64,000 nucleotides of DNA, from positions 1,597,369 through 1,661,368 of the forward strand of contig AP024596.1 of NCBI GenBank assembly GCA_019704295.1. Direction: 5' to 3'. Numbering within the stretch: the stretch's first letter is position 1; each line of letters opens with the position of its first letter. A program made the translations under genes and the position numbers. Shown here one piece after another: positions 1-9,107 of this stretch. The notes beneath the pieces were generated by a model that made no database searches, was not told the origin of the DNA, and saw nothing but the letters and a program-made list of their open reading frames with translations. This stretch comes from Sulfolobales archaeon HS-7 (GTDB lineage: Archaea; Thermoproteota; Thermoprotei_A; Sulfolobales; Sulfolobaceae).

Positions 1-256
1 GAAGGGGTAGAGAACTGCCCTAAGAGGTTTGTTAAGCTGCATGTCTAACTCGGCATGCGTGCGCTATAGAAATGTTTCGATAGGAAATACAGAGGAATTG
101 GATAGGTGTTAGCTTCTATAATCGCTTGAACTTCTATATATATAAGTTATGACGATATGTATTGGGAAACATTAGAATTATGTGTATAGGATTTAGCTCT
201 AAACAAATAGAAGATCCGAAATCCTTTTATATAATTTCCCACTAGAGTTTTCCGCA
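1..256. other. Intergenic region with leaderless promoter
   Basis: I see no gene here. A TATA-like box (cttttatata, 224-233) is centred about 28 bases before the ATG at 257, which would make that transcript leaderless. The first 120 bases look like ordinary non-coding or relic sequence. Confidence 0.5.
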
Positions 257-1372
257 ATGGAGGAAAAAAGGAGGCAATTCATAAAATATGCCGTGACGGG
301 GATAGGAGCAGGAGTGACTATCCCCTTAGTTGAAAAGATGAAAATCCAAGGAGTTAAGAGTTCTCCAGCTCAATTTCTAGGTGGATTCGATATAGTAGTA
401 TATGGAAGTCCCTCGACGGGATATACAGCGGTAACTAGCAGTGGAACTATAATATTTCAAGGCAACTGCTCTCAAGGAAGCGGAACTTGCGGTATATATG
501 AGGCAATTGATTACGCTGTAAATCATGGATATGGAAGAGTGGCACTTTTGGGTCAATTCTATCCTACTAGCTCGCCCTCACAGTTCCCAAATTACGAAGC
601 TACGGTGGATGGTAATGCGGTAGTTTACGCCTCAGGGAGTAGCCTTCTAATGTGCATGTGGCTATATAATTATACATCGAATTCGATAAGAATCCAATGG
701 TACGAGAAGGCAGGAGTTTTAAATTCGATCCTATTGAGAAGACCTTCGTTCTCCCAGAATCCATATGTAATATTCGATACACCCGCAGAATCATTATTTT
801 TTTCCAACGGTCAACAGGCTTTGGGTACCCCATCATCCTTTTCTATCTCGGCTTGGGTATACGGTCAGGGTAACAATAACGGTGGCTATATTTTGACTTA
901 CGGTTCTCTAGAAAAGGGGAAAATATGGTCGTTATATATGGGGTGGGGAAATGTGTATTTCAGTGGTATTTCCTCATCAATACCGAGCGTTCCCTTCCAT
1001 GTCGCCGTAACGTGTAGTAACGGAATTTGTGATCTATATGTTAATGGCGGGTTGGCGTCTTCAGGAACAGTATCAATGGACTACTCAATCTCCCCCGCCT
1101 ACCTGTGGATTGGAAACTTTCCAATTCAGAACCAGCAATCCGGAATATTACCTATAAATGGTAGAGCAGTTATAGAAAATGTACAGATATATTCCGAAGC
1201 TCTGTCATCATCGCAGATAGGAACACTTGCGTCAACCCCAATGCAAGATCCTATAGATTACGGTTCTCTGATTTTCTGGGCTCTTTACAGAGGTATATTC
1301 TACGTCGGAGATCTCGTCACAGGTAAGGGATTCCAGAGGATGGGAGCACTCCTAAAGAGTGGGGTGTTTTAG
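257..1372 (+). CDS. Tat-exported LamG-domain surface protein
   Basis: 371 residues. The N-terminus has a twin-arginine motif (KRRQFIK, residues 4-10) followed by a short hydrophobic stretch, so export by the Tat route in folded form is likely. Residues about 185-315 resemble a LamG/concanavalin-like jelly roll: FSISAWVYG, a YVNG turn and a VENVQIYSEAL strand near its end. Such domains bind sugars or act as adhesion modules. The next gene starts one base after this stop, so the two are co-transcribed. The start fits the TATA box 28 bases upstream. The exact ligand is unknown. Export and fold are inferred from motifs. Confidence 0.6.
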   Translation: MEEKRRQFIKYAVTGIGAGVTIPLVEKMKIQGVKSSPAQFLGGFDIVVYGSPSTGYTAVTSSGTIIFQGNCSQGSGTCGIYEAIDYAVNHGYGRVALLGQFYPTSSPSQFPNYEATVDGNAVVYASGSSLLMCMWLYNYTSNSIRIQWYEKAGVLNSILLRRPSFSQNPYVIFDTPAESLFFSNGQQALGTPSSFSISAWVYGQGNNNGGYILTYGSLEKGKIWSLYMGWGNVYFSGISSSIPSVPFHVAVTCSNGICDLYVNGGLASSGTVSMDYSISPAYLWIGNFPIQNQQSGILPINGRAVIENVQIYSEALSSSQIGTLASTPMQDPIDYGSLIFWALYRGIFYVGDLVTGKGFQRMGALLKSGVF

Positions 1373-2830
1373 ATGCCGGTTGTGGTCTCAGATCACATGG
1401 ATGAAGACGTAGATTTTTACGTACCTCCTGGAGCGGACGCTACTGATGCCCTCAATGACGCGTTAATACTATCAGAAATTTACGGTGTTGCACACATAGT
1501 TATAAGGGGTAGACTCTACGTTTACGCCTCTTCGAACCCTACATTAACATTGGATCAATCGGAACATTACGTATTCGAGGGAGATGGTCTCGGTGAAATA
1601 GTCTATGTAAATCCGAATGGTATTTCGAATCCTGCTAGTATGATATCAATATCCCCAATAGCAACGCAAGAGATTAGTTATGCCTCAAGCAATGCATCTG
1701 TTACAGGGGTGCTTCAGTATTCCACCTACGGATGGATAGTGGCTTTCCGTAACTTAAGACTATCCAACCTCACAAGCCAACGGTGGCTAATTATAACAAG
1801 CTTTCCCAATAAGATGCACTCGACTATGTTTTACTTTGAAGGGGTGCAGTTCTTCTCATCGATTTGGATAAATGAAACTACATTGGTTCTGTTCTATAAC
1901 TGCTATGTAAATAACAACGAAATTCTAATCGACTCCCAGTCTAGGGAAGCCATAGTGTTAGGAACCAGGTTCGAGAATAACGGGGGGTTGGCAATATCTC
2001 CTCGTGGCTATGCCGTAATAGGATGCACTTTCGTCTCGTCAAATACATATCTTAATCCTGGAGTTGACGGAAACAACGGTTCCATAATTGGTTGCGTTTT
2101 CGATTATGCTAGGCTTATAACACAGGGCGCTAATAATTTAAGAGTTGTAGCGTCGCAATTCCAGAACGTCACCTTCTCAGGAAACGGGGGGTATGTGGAA
2201 CTCACTCAGGGAGTAGATTACGCAATAGTCGCGTGTACTTTCGAAAGTTATCAGGTTACTATAAGTGATATTTACGGGGGGAGGAGCCTCTTCATAGCAT
2301 TCAATACCTTTAACTTCGGATCTAACGTGGTTGTCCAAATAAGGGACGGATATTACATTGACTCTATTGTGATTACCGGAAACGTATTCATATCTCAACC
2401 CTATCACGCTTCCCTAATCTTTATTACAGGTAGTCCCGCTCCAGGTTCTAGCACAGTTCAGTTTACGGGAAAATTCAAAATGCTATACGCTACCTTTAAC
2501 ACCTTTATAAGTGGGGGGAAAGGTCCGGCATACGGCGTATCAGTTTCATCATCGCAACAGGTCAGCGGCCGGGCGTACATAACTATAGCCCTCAGCGGAG
2601 TTTACTCGTACATAGCCTTCAACTACTTCGAAAGTAATAACGGACTTTACGATTTCTCTAACAACGAGGCAATAGGTTTCATAGCGGTAGAGCAACTTTC
2701 GAGTAATATTACTGGAATTTCGAATCTAATGATATTCTTTAATGTTAACGAGGGTAATCCCCAATACCTGCCATCTAATCAGAAGTATACCTCAGGATTT
2801 AATATAGGCGTAAACAATACTGTGTCGTGA
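1373..2830 (+). CDS. Right-handed beta-helix (pectin-lyase-like) protein
   Basis: 485 residues. The early segment GADATDALNDAL resembles the start of phage tail-spike and pectate-lyase-like folds. It is followed by many short, irregular strand repeats rich in N, G, I and F (ITGNVF, FIAFNTF, AIVACTFES, YIAFNYFESNN) typical of parallel beta-helices. No catalytic set can be assigned. No signal peptide is visible, although the upstream partner has a Tat signal, so it could be exported as a complex by hitch-hiking. The ATG directly abuts the upstream stop. A surface glycan-binding or glycan-cleaving role is inference. Confidence 0.55.
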   Translation: MPVVVSDHMDEDVDFYVPPGADATDALNDALILSEIYGVAHIVIRGRLYVYASSNPTLTLDQSEHYVFEGDGLGEIVYVNPNGISNPASMISISPIATQEISYASSNASVTGVLQYSTYGWIVAFRNLRLSNLTSQRWLIITSFPNKMHSTMFYFEGVQFFSSIWINETTLVLFYNCYVNNNEILIDSQSREAIVLGTRFENNGGLAISPRGYAVIGCTFVSSNTYLNPGVDGNNGSIIGCVFDYARLITQGANNLRVVASQFQNVTFSGNGGYVELTQGVDYAIVACTFESYQVTISDIYGGRSLFIAFNTFNFGSNVVVQIRDGYYIDSIVITGNVFISQPYHASLIFITGSPAPGSSTVQFTGKFKMLYATFNTFISGGKGPAYGVSVSSSQQVSGRAYITIALSGVYSYIAFNYFESNNGLYDFSNNEAIGFIAVEQLSSNITGISNLMIFFNVNEGNPQYLPSNQKYTSGFNIGVNNTVS

Positions 2831-2834
2831 TGAA

Positions 2835-3287
2835 ATGAAATTAATAATTGCATATGATGACGGGAGAACTCAGGAGTTAGAACCAAAAAAGGTCGAAATT
2901 ATATCCTCACGGGAGGGAAATATCGCCCACTACAAAATAGCTACTCGTGGAGAGATTACCATCATATTCCATGCCTTTGTGCCCACCACCGAAATGGTAA
3001 CCCTTACGCCAAAACTGCCTGATTTAAAAATAGAGGAAAAGATCGATTCCTCAAGGAAATATCAGATGTCAGCCAATGAAATGATAAATGCAGCAAAGAG
3101 TCGGATTAGGGGTTCACCCGAGTACAATTGCGTTTACTGCGGAGAACCCGCCTCTAATAGCTATCAAGGAAAGAGAGTGTGTTCTGAATGCTTTTCACAG
3201 CTATCATCAAAAGGCGAATCGGAGGAATTCCTTCGCTACGTCAATAGAAAACTTATGAGGAAATTAGTGGGGAATCAACAACGTTAG
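2835..3287 (+). CDS. Small protein with C-terminal C4 zinc finger
   Basis: 150 residues. The C-terminal third carries CVYCGE...CSECF, a four-cysteine zinc knuckle. The first 80 residues look like a small beta-rich domain and I do not recognise a family. It begins 4 bases after the beta-helix gene and is the last gene of that three-gene unit. Its end overlaps by 24 bases the end of the convergent TadC-like gene. With no export signal and a zinc finger it is probably cytoplasmic, perhaps regulatory or a chaperone for the two upstream products. That is inference. Confidence 0.5.
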   Translation: MKLIIAYDDGRTQELEPKKVEIISSREGNIAHYKIATRGEITIIFHAFVPTTEMVTLTPKLPDLKIEEKIDSSRKYQMSANEMINAAKSRIRGSPEYNCVYCGEPASNSYQGKRVCSECFSQLSSKGESEEFLRYVNRKLMRKLVGNQQR

Positions 3288-5330
3288 TTGAGAGGGAAGG
3301 GAAAAGAAGTGAACCAACTCCGGTCTTAAGATGATGAAGGCGGTTATTGAGATAGTGGCTGCAGTGAGCGATTCCATGGCTAGACGCGAATCGGCTGCAG
3401 TACCGGTAATAGCTCTTGCCAACAAAATACCAAGCAGTAAGGCAGATATCTCGATAAAGACGTAGACTATCTGGTACTCCATAGGGGTAAGGGATTGGAA
3501 CGTAAACGGTAAGATCGAGCCTGTGGGCAATAACGAACTCTGGAGCTGATTAGAACCAAATGAACTTAGGACCTGAACTGTTAAAAGTGAGGAAAACGTT
3601 AACATTACCGGTGTCAGTATGCCAAGGAAGTTGTAAACCCTTAGCCTTAGCACGGCCTCTCTTTTGGACTCAGTGTATTCTTCAGTAAAGGAATGAAGTT
3701 CCTCTAGGAGCGTGGGAGAGACGTTCCCGCTCTCGTATAAAAGCTTTAACATAAAGAAAACGAACTTCCCCAACCAGCTTTTCGTGTTTATCTCAAGTTT
3801 CGACATTGGAACGCCTCTCTTTAGCTGCTCAGCGGCGCTCTTTATTACTACTCTGAATTCCGGTTCGTAAGATTCGGAATTACCCTTAGATATTATTGCC
3901 CTTCTTAGATCATAGCCAATCCTTCTAAACTCAGTTACCTCTCTGATGAACATTGGAAGAGAACGTTCAACTCCGTTGATATCCCTTATCTGTCCCCTTA
4001 TCTGCCAATAAAGTGCCAAGAGTAAGACCATGGAACCTGCGTAAATCGAGATATATGGATAGTAAGGGAACAACAGATACGTAATCAGAGCTACAGCAAA
4101 ACCCGCTACTGACGGGAGGAATATATCGTACTCTATTTTGTCAGGGCTTTTGGGTCTTCCCCCTCTTATAACTACGTGCATGACTATAGCTGAAAGGAAA
4201 GGCATGACCAGTAATATCGGTACGCTCTGCGGATCCGCGAGGGCTACGAAAACTATGAATAGGGTCGGAACTACTAAGAATAGGATCACTACGGATTCAC
4301 CTATAGAACCTATTCTTTCCGCGTAAAGCTTCCACTTCAGGCTTAACCAAGTGGAGAACTCCGCGGCCTTATCATTCAGGTATTTCTCTAAGTCCCCACC
4401 CCCAGAGAAGACCGCTAAGTAACCGAAGAGGAAATCGGAGTACTTCTCCGATATCTTCGCTCTAGCTCTATCTCTTATCGAGTCTGCCATTGATCTACCG
4501 AAGGTGTAGAAATCCCGAAGAAAAGCCCTAGACTCCATTCTGAGAGCTGAGAACAGGTCCGATTTATTGACCTTTTGAAAGATATAGTTAATAGGTAGAC
4601 CAGAAGACGACGCTATTGAAACTAGGGACGCGAAGAAGGGCAACTCGTACTCTATAACCCCCTTTGAACTCGCCACCTTCGACTTTATTTCAATCATGGG
4701 ATAGAAGAACAGTATAATGGGAATAAGGATTATAACGACGTAGAGAATTATGAAAATCGGTTGGGGGAAAAAGTTAAGGTTAAACCTAGGTAAGAGGTAA
4801 TTGGTAATGCCGAATAATAACGCTATTAGCGTAATACTTATGGGAATGTAATCTATTCCCCTTGCAGCGTAATCCATTACTCTGAACACCGCATTATCAT
4901 ACCCTCCTATTACGGAGAGATCCCCCTGTACTCTCGTTACGTACCAGTTGACAATTCTCTTAAACCTGTCATTACCCAGAAATACCTTTACCACCTTTAC
5001 GGATAAAATACCGTGCATCGAGTTAAGCTGTTGATATATTGACATCTTGGTTTTAGAGAGGTTAAAGTAAGAGGCTATAACCTCGTACGCAATTAAACCT
5101 ATGAAAGCGGCAACCAGGGAGAACCCTATAGCCAAAGAGTATACTTGATTGTGAACCAATCCGTCAAGAAACACATCAACCGGAATAAGAAACAGCCCAA
5201 GTACGATGTCAACAACTGCAAACAGTACCAACCTAACAGTATCCCTGTTCTTTACGAAAATTATAGAGTAGAGTAGAAAGAGGAGTGCTGGATCCTTCCC
5301 CTCCCTTGCCTTATCACTCAATCTATCCAC
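3264..5330 (-). CDS. TadC/FlaJ-type pilus assembly membrane protein
   Basis: 688 residues, polytopic. Two copies of the type II secretion F domain are visible, each opening with a typical cytoplasmic helix (ELPFFASLVSIASSSGLPI near residue 228; SLPMFIREVTEFRRIGYDL near 452). Each is flanked by hydrophobic segments. This double-domain layout is known for archaeal type IV pilus platform proteins such as UpsF and AapF. It would sit in the membrane under the filament and couple to the ATPase encoded just upstream, whose end overlaps its start by 8 bases. Assignment to a specific Sulfolobales pilus (Aap, Ups, Bas) cannot be made by eye. Confidence 0.8.
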   Translation of the reverse strand: MDRLSDKAREGKDPALLFLLYSIIFVKNRDTVRLVLFAVVDIVLGLFLIPVDVFLDGLVHNQVYSLAIGFSLVAAFIGLIAYEVIASYFNLSKTKMSIYQQLNSMHGILSVKVVKVFLGNDRFKRIVNWYVTRVQGDLSVIGGYDNAVFRVMDYAARGIDYIPISITLIALLFGITNYLLPRFNLNFFPQPIFIILYVVIILIPIILFFYPMIEIKSKVASSKGVIEYELPFFASLVSIASSSGLPINYIFQKVNKSDLFSALRMESRAFLRDFYTFGRSMADSIRDRARAKISEKYSDFLFGYLAVFSGGGDLEKYLNDKAAEFSTWLSLKWKLYAERIGSIGESVVILFLVVPTLFIVFVALADPQSVPILLVMPFLSAIVMHVVIRGGRPKSPDKIEYDIFLPSVAGFAVALITYLLFPYYPYISIYAGSMVLLLALYWQIRGQIRDINGVERSLPMFIREVTEFRRIGYDLRRAIISKGNSESYEPEFRVVIKSAAEQLKRGVPMSKLEINTKSWLGKFVFFMLKLLYESGNVSPTLLEELHSFTEEYTESKREAVLRLRVYNFLGILTPVMLTFSSLLTVQVLSSFGSNQLQSSLLPTGSILPFTFQSLTPMEYQIVYVFIEISALLLGILLARAITGTAADSRLAMESLTAATISITAFIILRPELVHFFSLPSQLTLLIPH

Positions 5331-6921
5331 CCCTGGAAATTATCGAGTCCAGTCTCTCAGGTTCAAGGTAGTACATTCTTAGATAAGTTGCCAGTTCCTG
5401 GTAATCCCTTATATTCATCCTAACTAAACTGTTGATAACCTTTTCCCTTTTCCTTACCTCTAATTCCAGTCTCGAATTACTCCATGCTAAGTACCTTGCC
5501 GCATCCTGGAGTTGATGGGAATTCCTCAAAAGGTAGGTCAAATCGGATGGAGAAGTCTCGTCCGTCATCGGATCGTAATCGAAAACTTTAGAAAATTCCT
5601 TGGAACCGCTTGTAGCCAACCTGTTCTCCCATATCCCGATCACTCTCCTGTACTGTTCCCTTGTCGCCAGATCGCTAAGCTTATTTACCGAGACTATAGC
5701 AGCTAATAGTTGTTCGAACTCTATCGCTAGGATCTCAGGAAGTAATCCCAAAATCCTCAGTTTTACCTCCTCCGGGGAGACGCCGTGAAAAGTGGTTAAC
5801 CCTCCATGACCCAGAGCGGATGCCTGTACGAGGTTCGATATTTCCGAACCCCTGACTTCTCCGACTATTATGTAATCGGGCCTGAACCTGAGGGAAGTTT
5901 TAAGGAGATCCTCCATCTTTATTTCCTTACCCGTCACGAATGAAGTGGTTCTGGTAAACAGTCTATTCCAGTATTGATGGGGTAACAGGAGTTCAGGTGT
6001 GTCCTCTATCGTTAATATTTTAGCGCTTGGATGAAGGAGGGTTAACAGGGCATTTAGGACGGTTGTCTTTCCAGAGCCCGTTGGTCCTACGATTAGCATG
6101 AACTTCTTAGCTTCTGCGAGAATCCAAAGGTAGACCACCTCCGGTACAGTGATCATTTTGGAATTGATCAGATCTATTACGGTAAAGGGCTTTTCCGGAT
6201 GTTTCCTGATATCTAACGTAGAACCCGGAAGGGAGACTTCGGAACCGTATATCATTGCGACCCTGTGACCCTCCTTTAAGATGGCGTCCTGGATTGGGTT
6301 AGCCAAGCTTATAGATTTTCCGGACCTTTCAGTGATCTTTTCAATTAAATCCCTTACCTCCTCCTCATTTTTGAACCTTATATTAGTATCCAGCCTTAGA
6401 AATTTAGTATAAAGTTTATGGACTACGGTAACGGGCTTATTGAATCCCGTTAACTCGATGTCCTCTATCAACTTGTCGTAAACAGGAGGCGTTAGGGCCG
6501 AGTAGGACATCTCCCTCACTACGTAGTAAAGTATCCTGTCAACCCTACTCGGGTTATTCTCTACCTCTAAATTTTCGGCAATTTTCACTATGTAATCCCT
6601 TATGAAGTCCTTGAACATTAAGGGAGTTCCCATGTTCTCAGGATCTTCTGAGACGGGAAGAGAAGTGTACATGTAACGTAAAACCTGTCTGATGAATTCC
6701 AGATCCTCCGGGGTTATTTTAGGTTCGGATATAACGTAATATCCCTTTCCGTTACTCTCCATTACGCTTACCTTTACCTGGGAAAGTAATGGATCGGCCT
6801 CCCCAAGATCGTATGAGGTTAACACTGAAGCACCTGTAGGACCAGGTTCTAATTCAATAAATGAAAGTCCAAAGGTATCCCCTTTATTATTCTTTCTGGT
6901 CGCTTTGCCTGGCATTTTCAT
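5323..6921 (-). CDS. Type II/IV secretion ATPase for pilus assembly
   Basis: 532 residues of the GspE/VirB11/FlaI family. Walker A is GPTGSGKT (279-286), the Walker B region reads DYIIVGEVRG (about 349-358), and the His-box is GHGGLTTFH (371-379). The N-terminal half is the usual variable domain of archaeal pilus ATPases. It would hexamerise on the membrane protein encoded downstream and power pilin extraction. The start at 6921 fits a TATA-like element on the minus strand near 6949, giving a leaderless transcript. A second ATG lies two codons on. The gene is divergent from the pilin genes. Confidence 0.85.
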   Translation of the reverse strand: MKMPGKATRKNNKGDTFGLSFIELEPGPTGASVLTSYDLGEADPLLSQVKVSVMESNGKGYYVISEPKITPEDLEFIRQVLRYMYTSLPVSEDPENMGTPLMFKDFIRDYIVKIAENLEVENNPSRVDRILYYVVREMSYSALTPPVYDKLIEDIELTGFNKPVTVVHKLYTKFLRLDTNIRFKNEEEVRDLIEKITERSGKSISLANPIQDAILKEGHRVAMIYGSEVSLPGSTLDIRKHPEKPFTVIDLINSKMITVPEVVYLWILAEAKKFMLIVGPTGSGKTTVLNALLTLLHPSAKILTIEDTPELLLPHQYWNRLFTRTTSFVTGKEIKMEDLLKTSLRFRPDYIIVGEVRGSEISNLVQASALGHGGLTTFHGVSPEEVKLRILGLLPEILAIEFEQLLAAIVSVNKLSDLATREQYRRVIGIWENRLATSGSKEFSKVFDYDPMTDETSPSDLTYLLRNSHQLQDAARYLAWSNSRLELEVRKREKVINSLVRMNIRDYQELATYLRMYYLEPERLDSIISRGG

Positions 6922-6958
6922 TAAAATTTATTAATGAATCTCCCCTATTTAAACATAT
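6922..6958. promoter_or_regulatory. Divergent overlapping pilus promoters
   Basis: This 37-bp gap must serve both the ATPase gene (minus) and the first pilin gene (plus). A plus-strand TATA-like run (aaaatttatta, about 6924-6934) lies about 29 bases before the pilin ATG. A minus-strand box (gtttaaatag, about 6945-6953) lies about 28 bases before the ATPase ATG. The two boxes are crossed: each sits in the other's start region, so expression is probably coupled or mutually exclusive. Confidence 0.55.
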
Positions 6959-7477
6959 ATGAAAGGAGTATCAGAGATTATAGGAACGGTATTACTTATA
7001 ATGATAACCCTGGCAGCCTTAGCCTTCGTGGTTGTTTACTTTTACGGGAGGTTCAGCAGAGATAACGCAGGGTTAACGATACAAAGTAATCAGATCATAT
7101 CCCAGGCAGGTTCAACACTCGATTTGGTATATAGCTATCAAAACTCGTCGGAGCGCTACGGGACCATCAAAAGCGATTGGATCTTTTACATAGAGGATAC
7201 AGGAGAGTATCCCTTAACGATAAGCGGGATATGTTGGATTAACGGTGGAAAACAAGTAATTAACATTAATACTGTTGTCGAAATTGCCAACTCCACAAAA
7301 CCAGATATTTACGAGAGTTTTCCATCTAAAGGTCTCACCTTAACCCCCCACGTCGTCTACTGGATAGTAGTTACTAACGCTACACCTCCTTTTCCTCCTT
7401 ATTTTCCCATCCCCTGTATGATTGACTTCAACGGAGTGATAATAATTCACACAAATGGGGAGTTCATTGAGGTGTGA
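6959..7477 (+). CDS. Pilin-like protein with class III signal peptide
   Basis: 172 residues. The N-terminus MKG|VSEIIGTVLLIM fits an archaeal prepilin: a charged leader ending in KG, cleavage, then E and a long hydrophobic stretch that packs as the filament core. The rest is beta-rich with several N-x-S/T sites, as expected for glycosylated extracellular pilins. Processing by the prepilin peptidase PibD is expected; that gene is not in the window. The gene overlaps the next pilin start region and is divergent from the assembly ATPase. Confidence 0.75.
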   Translation: MKGVSEIIGTVLLIMITLAALAFVVVYFYGRFSRDNAGLTIQSNQIISQAGSTLDLVYSYQNSSERYGTIKSDWIFYIEDTGEYPLTISGICWINGGKQVININTVVEIANSTKPDIYESFPSKGLTLTPHVVYWIVVTNATPPFPPYFPIPCMIDFNGVIIIHTNGEFIEV

Positions 7478-7479
7478 TT

Positions 7480-7911
7480 ATGCGTAACTCCAGGGGACAG
7501 TCATCAATAATAGTAATGATAGCCATAATAGCAATATTCTTTCTATTCCTTTCGTCAATTAGCTACTACGAGTACGAGTTCTCACAAATAGGAAACGCCT
7601 ATAAGAACTCCCTCCAGCTACAACTGGATAAATCGAAGGAAGCACTCGAAGTGCAAGTTTTCAACGAATCGACTTCTCAAACGAATTGCCATTACAAGAT
7701 CGTAATAACCAACATCGGCACTATAGGCTCGTGTATAATAGGGATCTATGCGATTTACAACCAGAGTAGTTACGTTACACAGGAATACGCCAATCCCACC
7801 TTTCTACCCGTTAATCAATCGGAAGAACTCCGCATTACCCTCAATCAAAACGGAGTTACTGCTTTCTTCTTAGTTACCGCATATGGTAACGCCTTCATAT
7901 CTCCGGCATAG
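7480..7911 (+). CDS. Second pilin-like protein
   Basis: 143 residues from the ATG at 7480. This start is preferred over the overlapping GTG at 7474 because GAGGTG (7469-7474) sits 5 bases upstream as a ribosome binding site, as expected for an internal operon gene. The N-terminus MRNSRG|QSSIIVMIAIIAIFF fits a class III signal peptide with a hydrophobic core helix. A NQSS and several N-x-T sites suggest glycosylation. Short and beta-rich, it is probably a minor pilin paired with the one upstream. Confidence 0.7.
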   Translation: MRNSRGQSSIIVMIAIIAIFFLFLSSISYYEYEFSQIGNAYKNSLQLQLDKSKEALEVQVFNESTSQTNCHYKIVITNIGTIGSCIIGIYAIYNQSSYVTQEYANPTFLPVNQSEELRITLNQNGVTAFFLVTAYGNAFISPA

Positions 7912-7966
7912 TCTGGAAAACATTTTTAGTTATTCTAGAAGCGACCTCTAAAAAACCCCAAAACGT

Positions 7967-7976
7967 TTTTATATAA
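7967..7976 (+). promoter_or_regulatory. Strong TATA box of the third pilin gene
   Basis: The sequence ttttatataa is centred 27 bases before the ATG at 7998 and follows an A-rich BRE-like stretch. The near-consensus box and independent promoter suggest that the downstream pilin is the abundant subunit. Confidence 0.6.
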
Positions 7977-7997
7977 GTTTTGTAAAACATGTCATTA

Positions 7998-8465
7998 ATG
8001 ATAAGGTATAAGTCAGAAAATAGGAGGAAAAAAGGATTAGAAAACATTTTAGGAGCGATAATGCTGCTACTAATAGTTGTGGTAGCAGCTGCGTTTCTTG
8101 GATATTACGTGTTCAGATTAATAGGTTCACACACGGAGAATACAGGTGTGCGTATTATCAGCGTTTCACCGTTAGACTATCAGGGTTCTGCCTATTACTT
8201 AATAGTCGGTGTACAGAACACTGGAGGTACCAATGAAACGATTACCGTTCGCGAGTTCGCCGGCTCGATTACGGGCATTAATAGTAATTCAACTTCTGGT
8301 GTCTATAAATATGGTATTACGCCAGGGGCAGAAACGTTAATATGGTTAAGCTTAGGTTCCGGCATCCCAATAGGTACGACCATCACAGTTCAAGCATCCG
8401 CAAGCACTGGAGCAAACCAAGCCGCTTCTGGTGCGTCGGAATCTGTAAGCTATACAATACAGTGA
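7998..8465 (+). CDS. Third pilin-like protein, probable major pilin
   Basis: 155 residues from the ATG at 7998. An in-frame ATG at 7989 also exists, but the TATA spacing favours 7998. The N-terminus has RRKKG|LENILGAIMLLLIVVV, a textbook archaeal prepilin leader with glutamate after cleavage. The mature part is rich in S, T, G, N and A, with several N-x-S/T sites, like heavily glycosylated Sulfolobales pilins. Its own strong promoter, separate from the two upstream pilin genes, points to the major subunit. A T-rich tract follows about 45 bases after the stop. Confidence 0.75.
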   Translation: MIRYKSENRRKKGLENILGAIMLLLIVVVAAAFLGYYVFRLIGSHTENTGVRIISVSPLDYQGSAYYLIVGVQNTGGTNETITVREFAGSITGINSNSTSGVYKYGITPGAETLIWLSLGSGIPIGTTITVQASASTGANQAASGASESVSYTIQ

Positions 8466-8511
8466 GATATATAGAACATGTTACGGCTGTGTTATAGAAG
8501 TTTATACCTTC

Positions 8512-8517
8512 TTTTTT
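8512..8517 (+). terminator. T-run terminator after the pilin gene
   Basis: Six consecutive T lie about 47 bases after the stop of the major pilin gene. Archaeal polymerase stops at such tracts without a hairpin. Confidence 0.35.
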
Positions 8518-8788
8518 CACTTCTCTCATACATATTTTGAGGATCGTCACTTCGATTAAGTTTTACCTCATTCTCACATAACCCTATGTTTACCTCTTAC
8601 AAAGAAAACACTTCTAACGTAAATCTCATTTTTACGTGATTTGCGTTCCCCGCGATTGTAGCGATTAACTTAACCATTTCCCAATCGAAATTGATCAAAT
8701 TGTACAACCTTACATCCCTCCCAGATATAGGATTCTTATATAATATGTAAAAAACGATATGAGTTTAGAGAACCACTGCGTTATATAT

Positions 8789-8845
8789 CCTTGAACTCTA
8801 AAGATCAATATTTTCCCCTTTGTTAATAACCGTTTCAAGGAATGA
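8789..8845 (+). repeat. Short dispersed repeat, copy 1
   Basis: The stretch from ccttgaactctaaagatcaa to caaggaatga recurs in diverged form at 11629-11680 (same strand) and 22232-22294 (opposite strand). All three copies lie next to glycosyltransferase genes. It may be the remnant of one decayed coding sequence. In copy 3 the strand opposite to this orientation reads as open protein. Confidence 0.55.
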
Positions 8846-8967
8846 TTCTGTAGGAGGAAATCGCATCCTTAGAATTGTGAAGAACTGTGACACAGGAATA
8901 AGGATGGCAGGGAAGAAGTGTTGAAACGGGGATGTAGATTAATTGAGGGCGTAGGACGGAATTTATT

Positions 8968-8990
8968 CTTCTCAATAACGTATTGAGAAG
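8968..8990. repeat. Perfect 10-bp inverted repeat
   Basis: The arms cttctcaata and tattgagaag are separated by only three bases. It lies about 120 bases beyond the end of the minus-strand glycosyltransferase gene, in otherwise unstructured sequence. It could be a transcript-end hairpin or a protein-binding palindrome. Confidence 0.6.
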
Positions 8991-9107
8991 ATAATCATTC
9001 TCTCTTTGCAGGATGACTGACGTTAAATACCCTCATCCAAATCGGAGTAGTCATTGAAAGGCCAACCTGTATAGGAGAGTCTAATTATCAAGGAATTAAA
9101 TATCCCC

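Larger units (their letters stand above)
8466..9107. other. Intergenic region with relic repeat and a hairpin
   Basis: I see no gene. It contains a T-run terminator, one copy of a short repeat shared with 11.6 kb and 22.2 kb, and a perfect 10-bp inverted repeat at 8968-8990. Each is listed separately. Confidence 0.5.
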
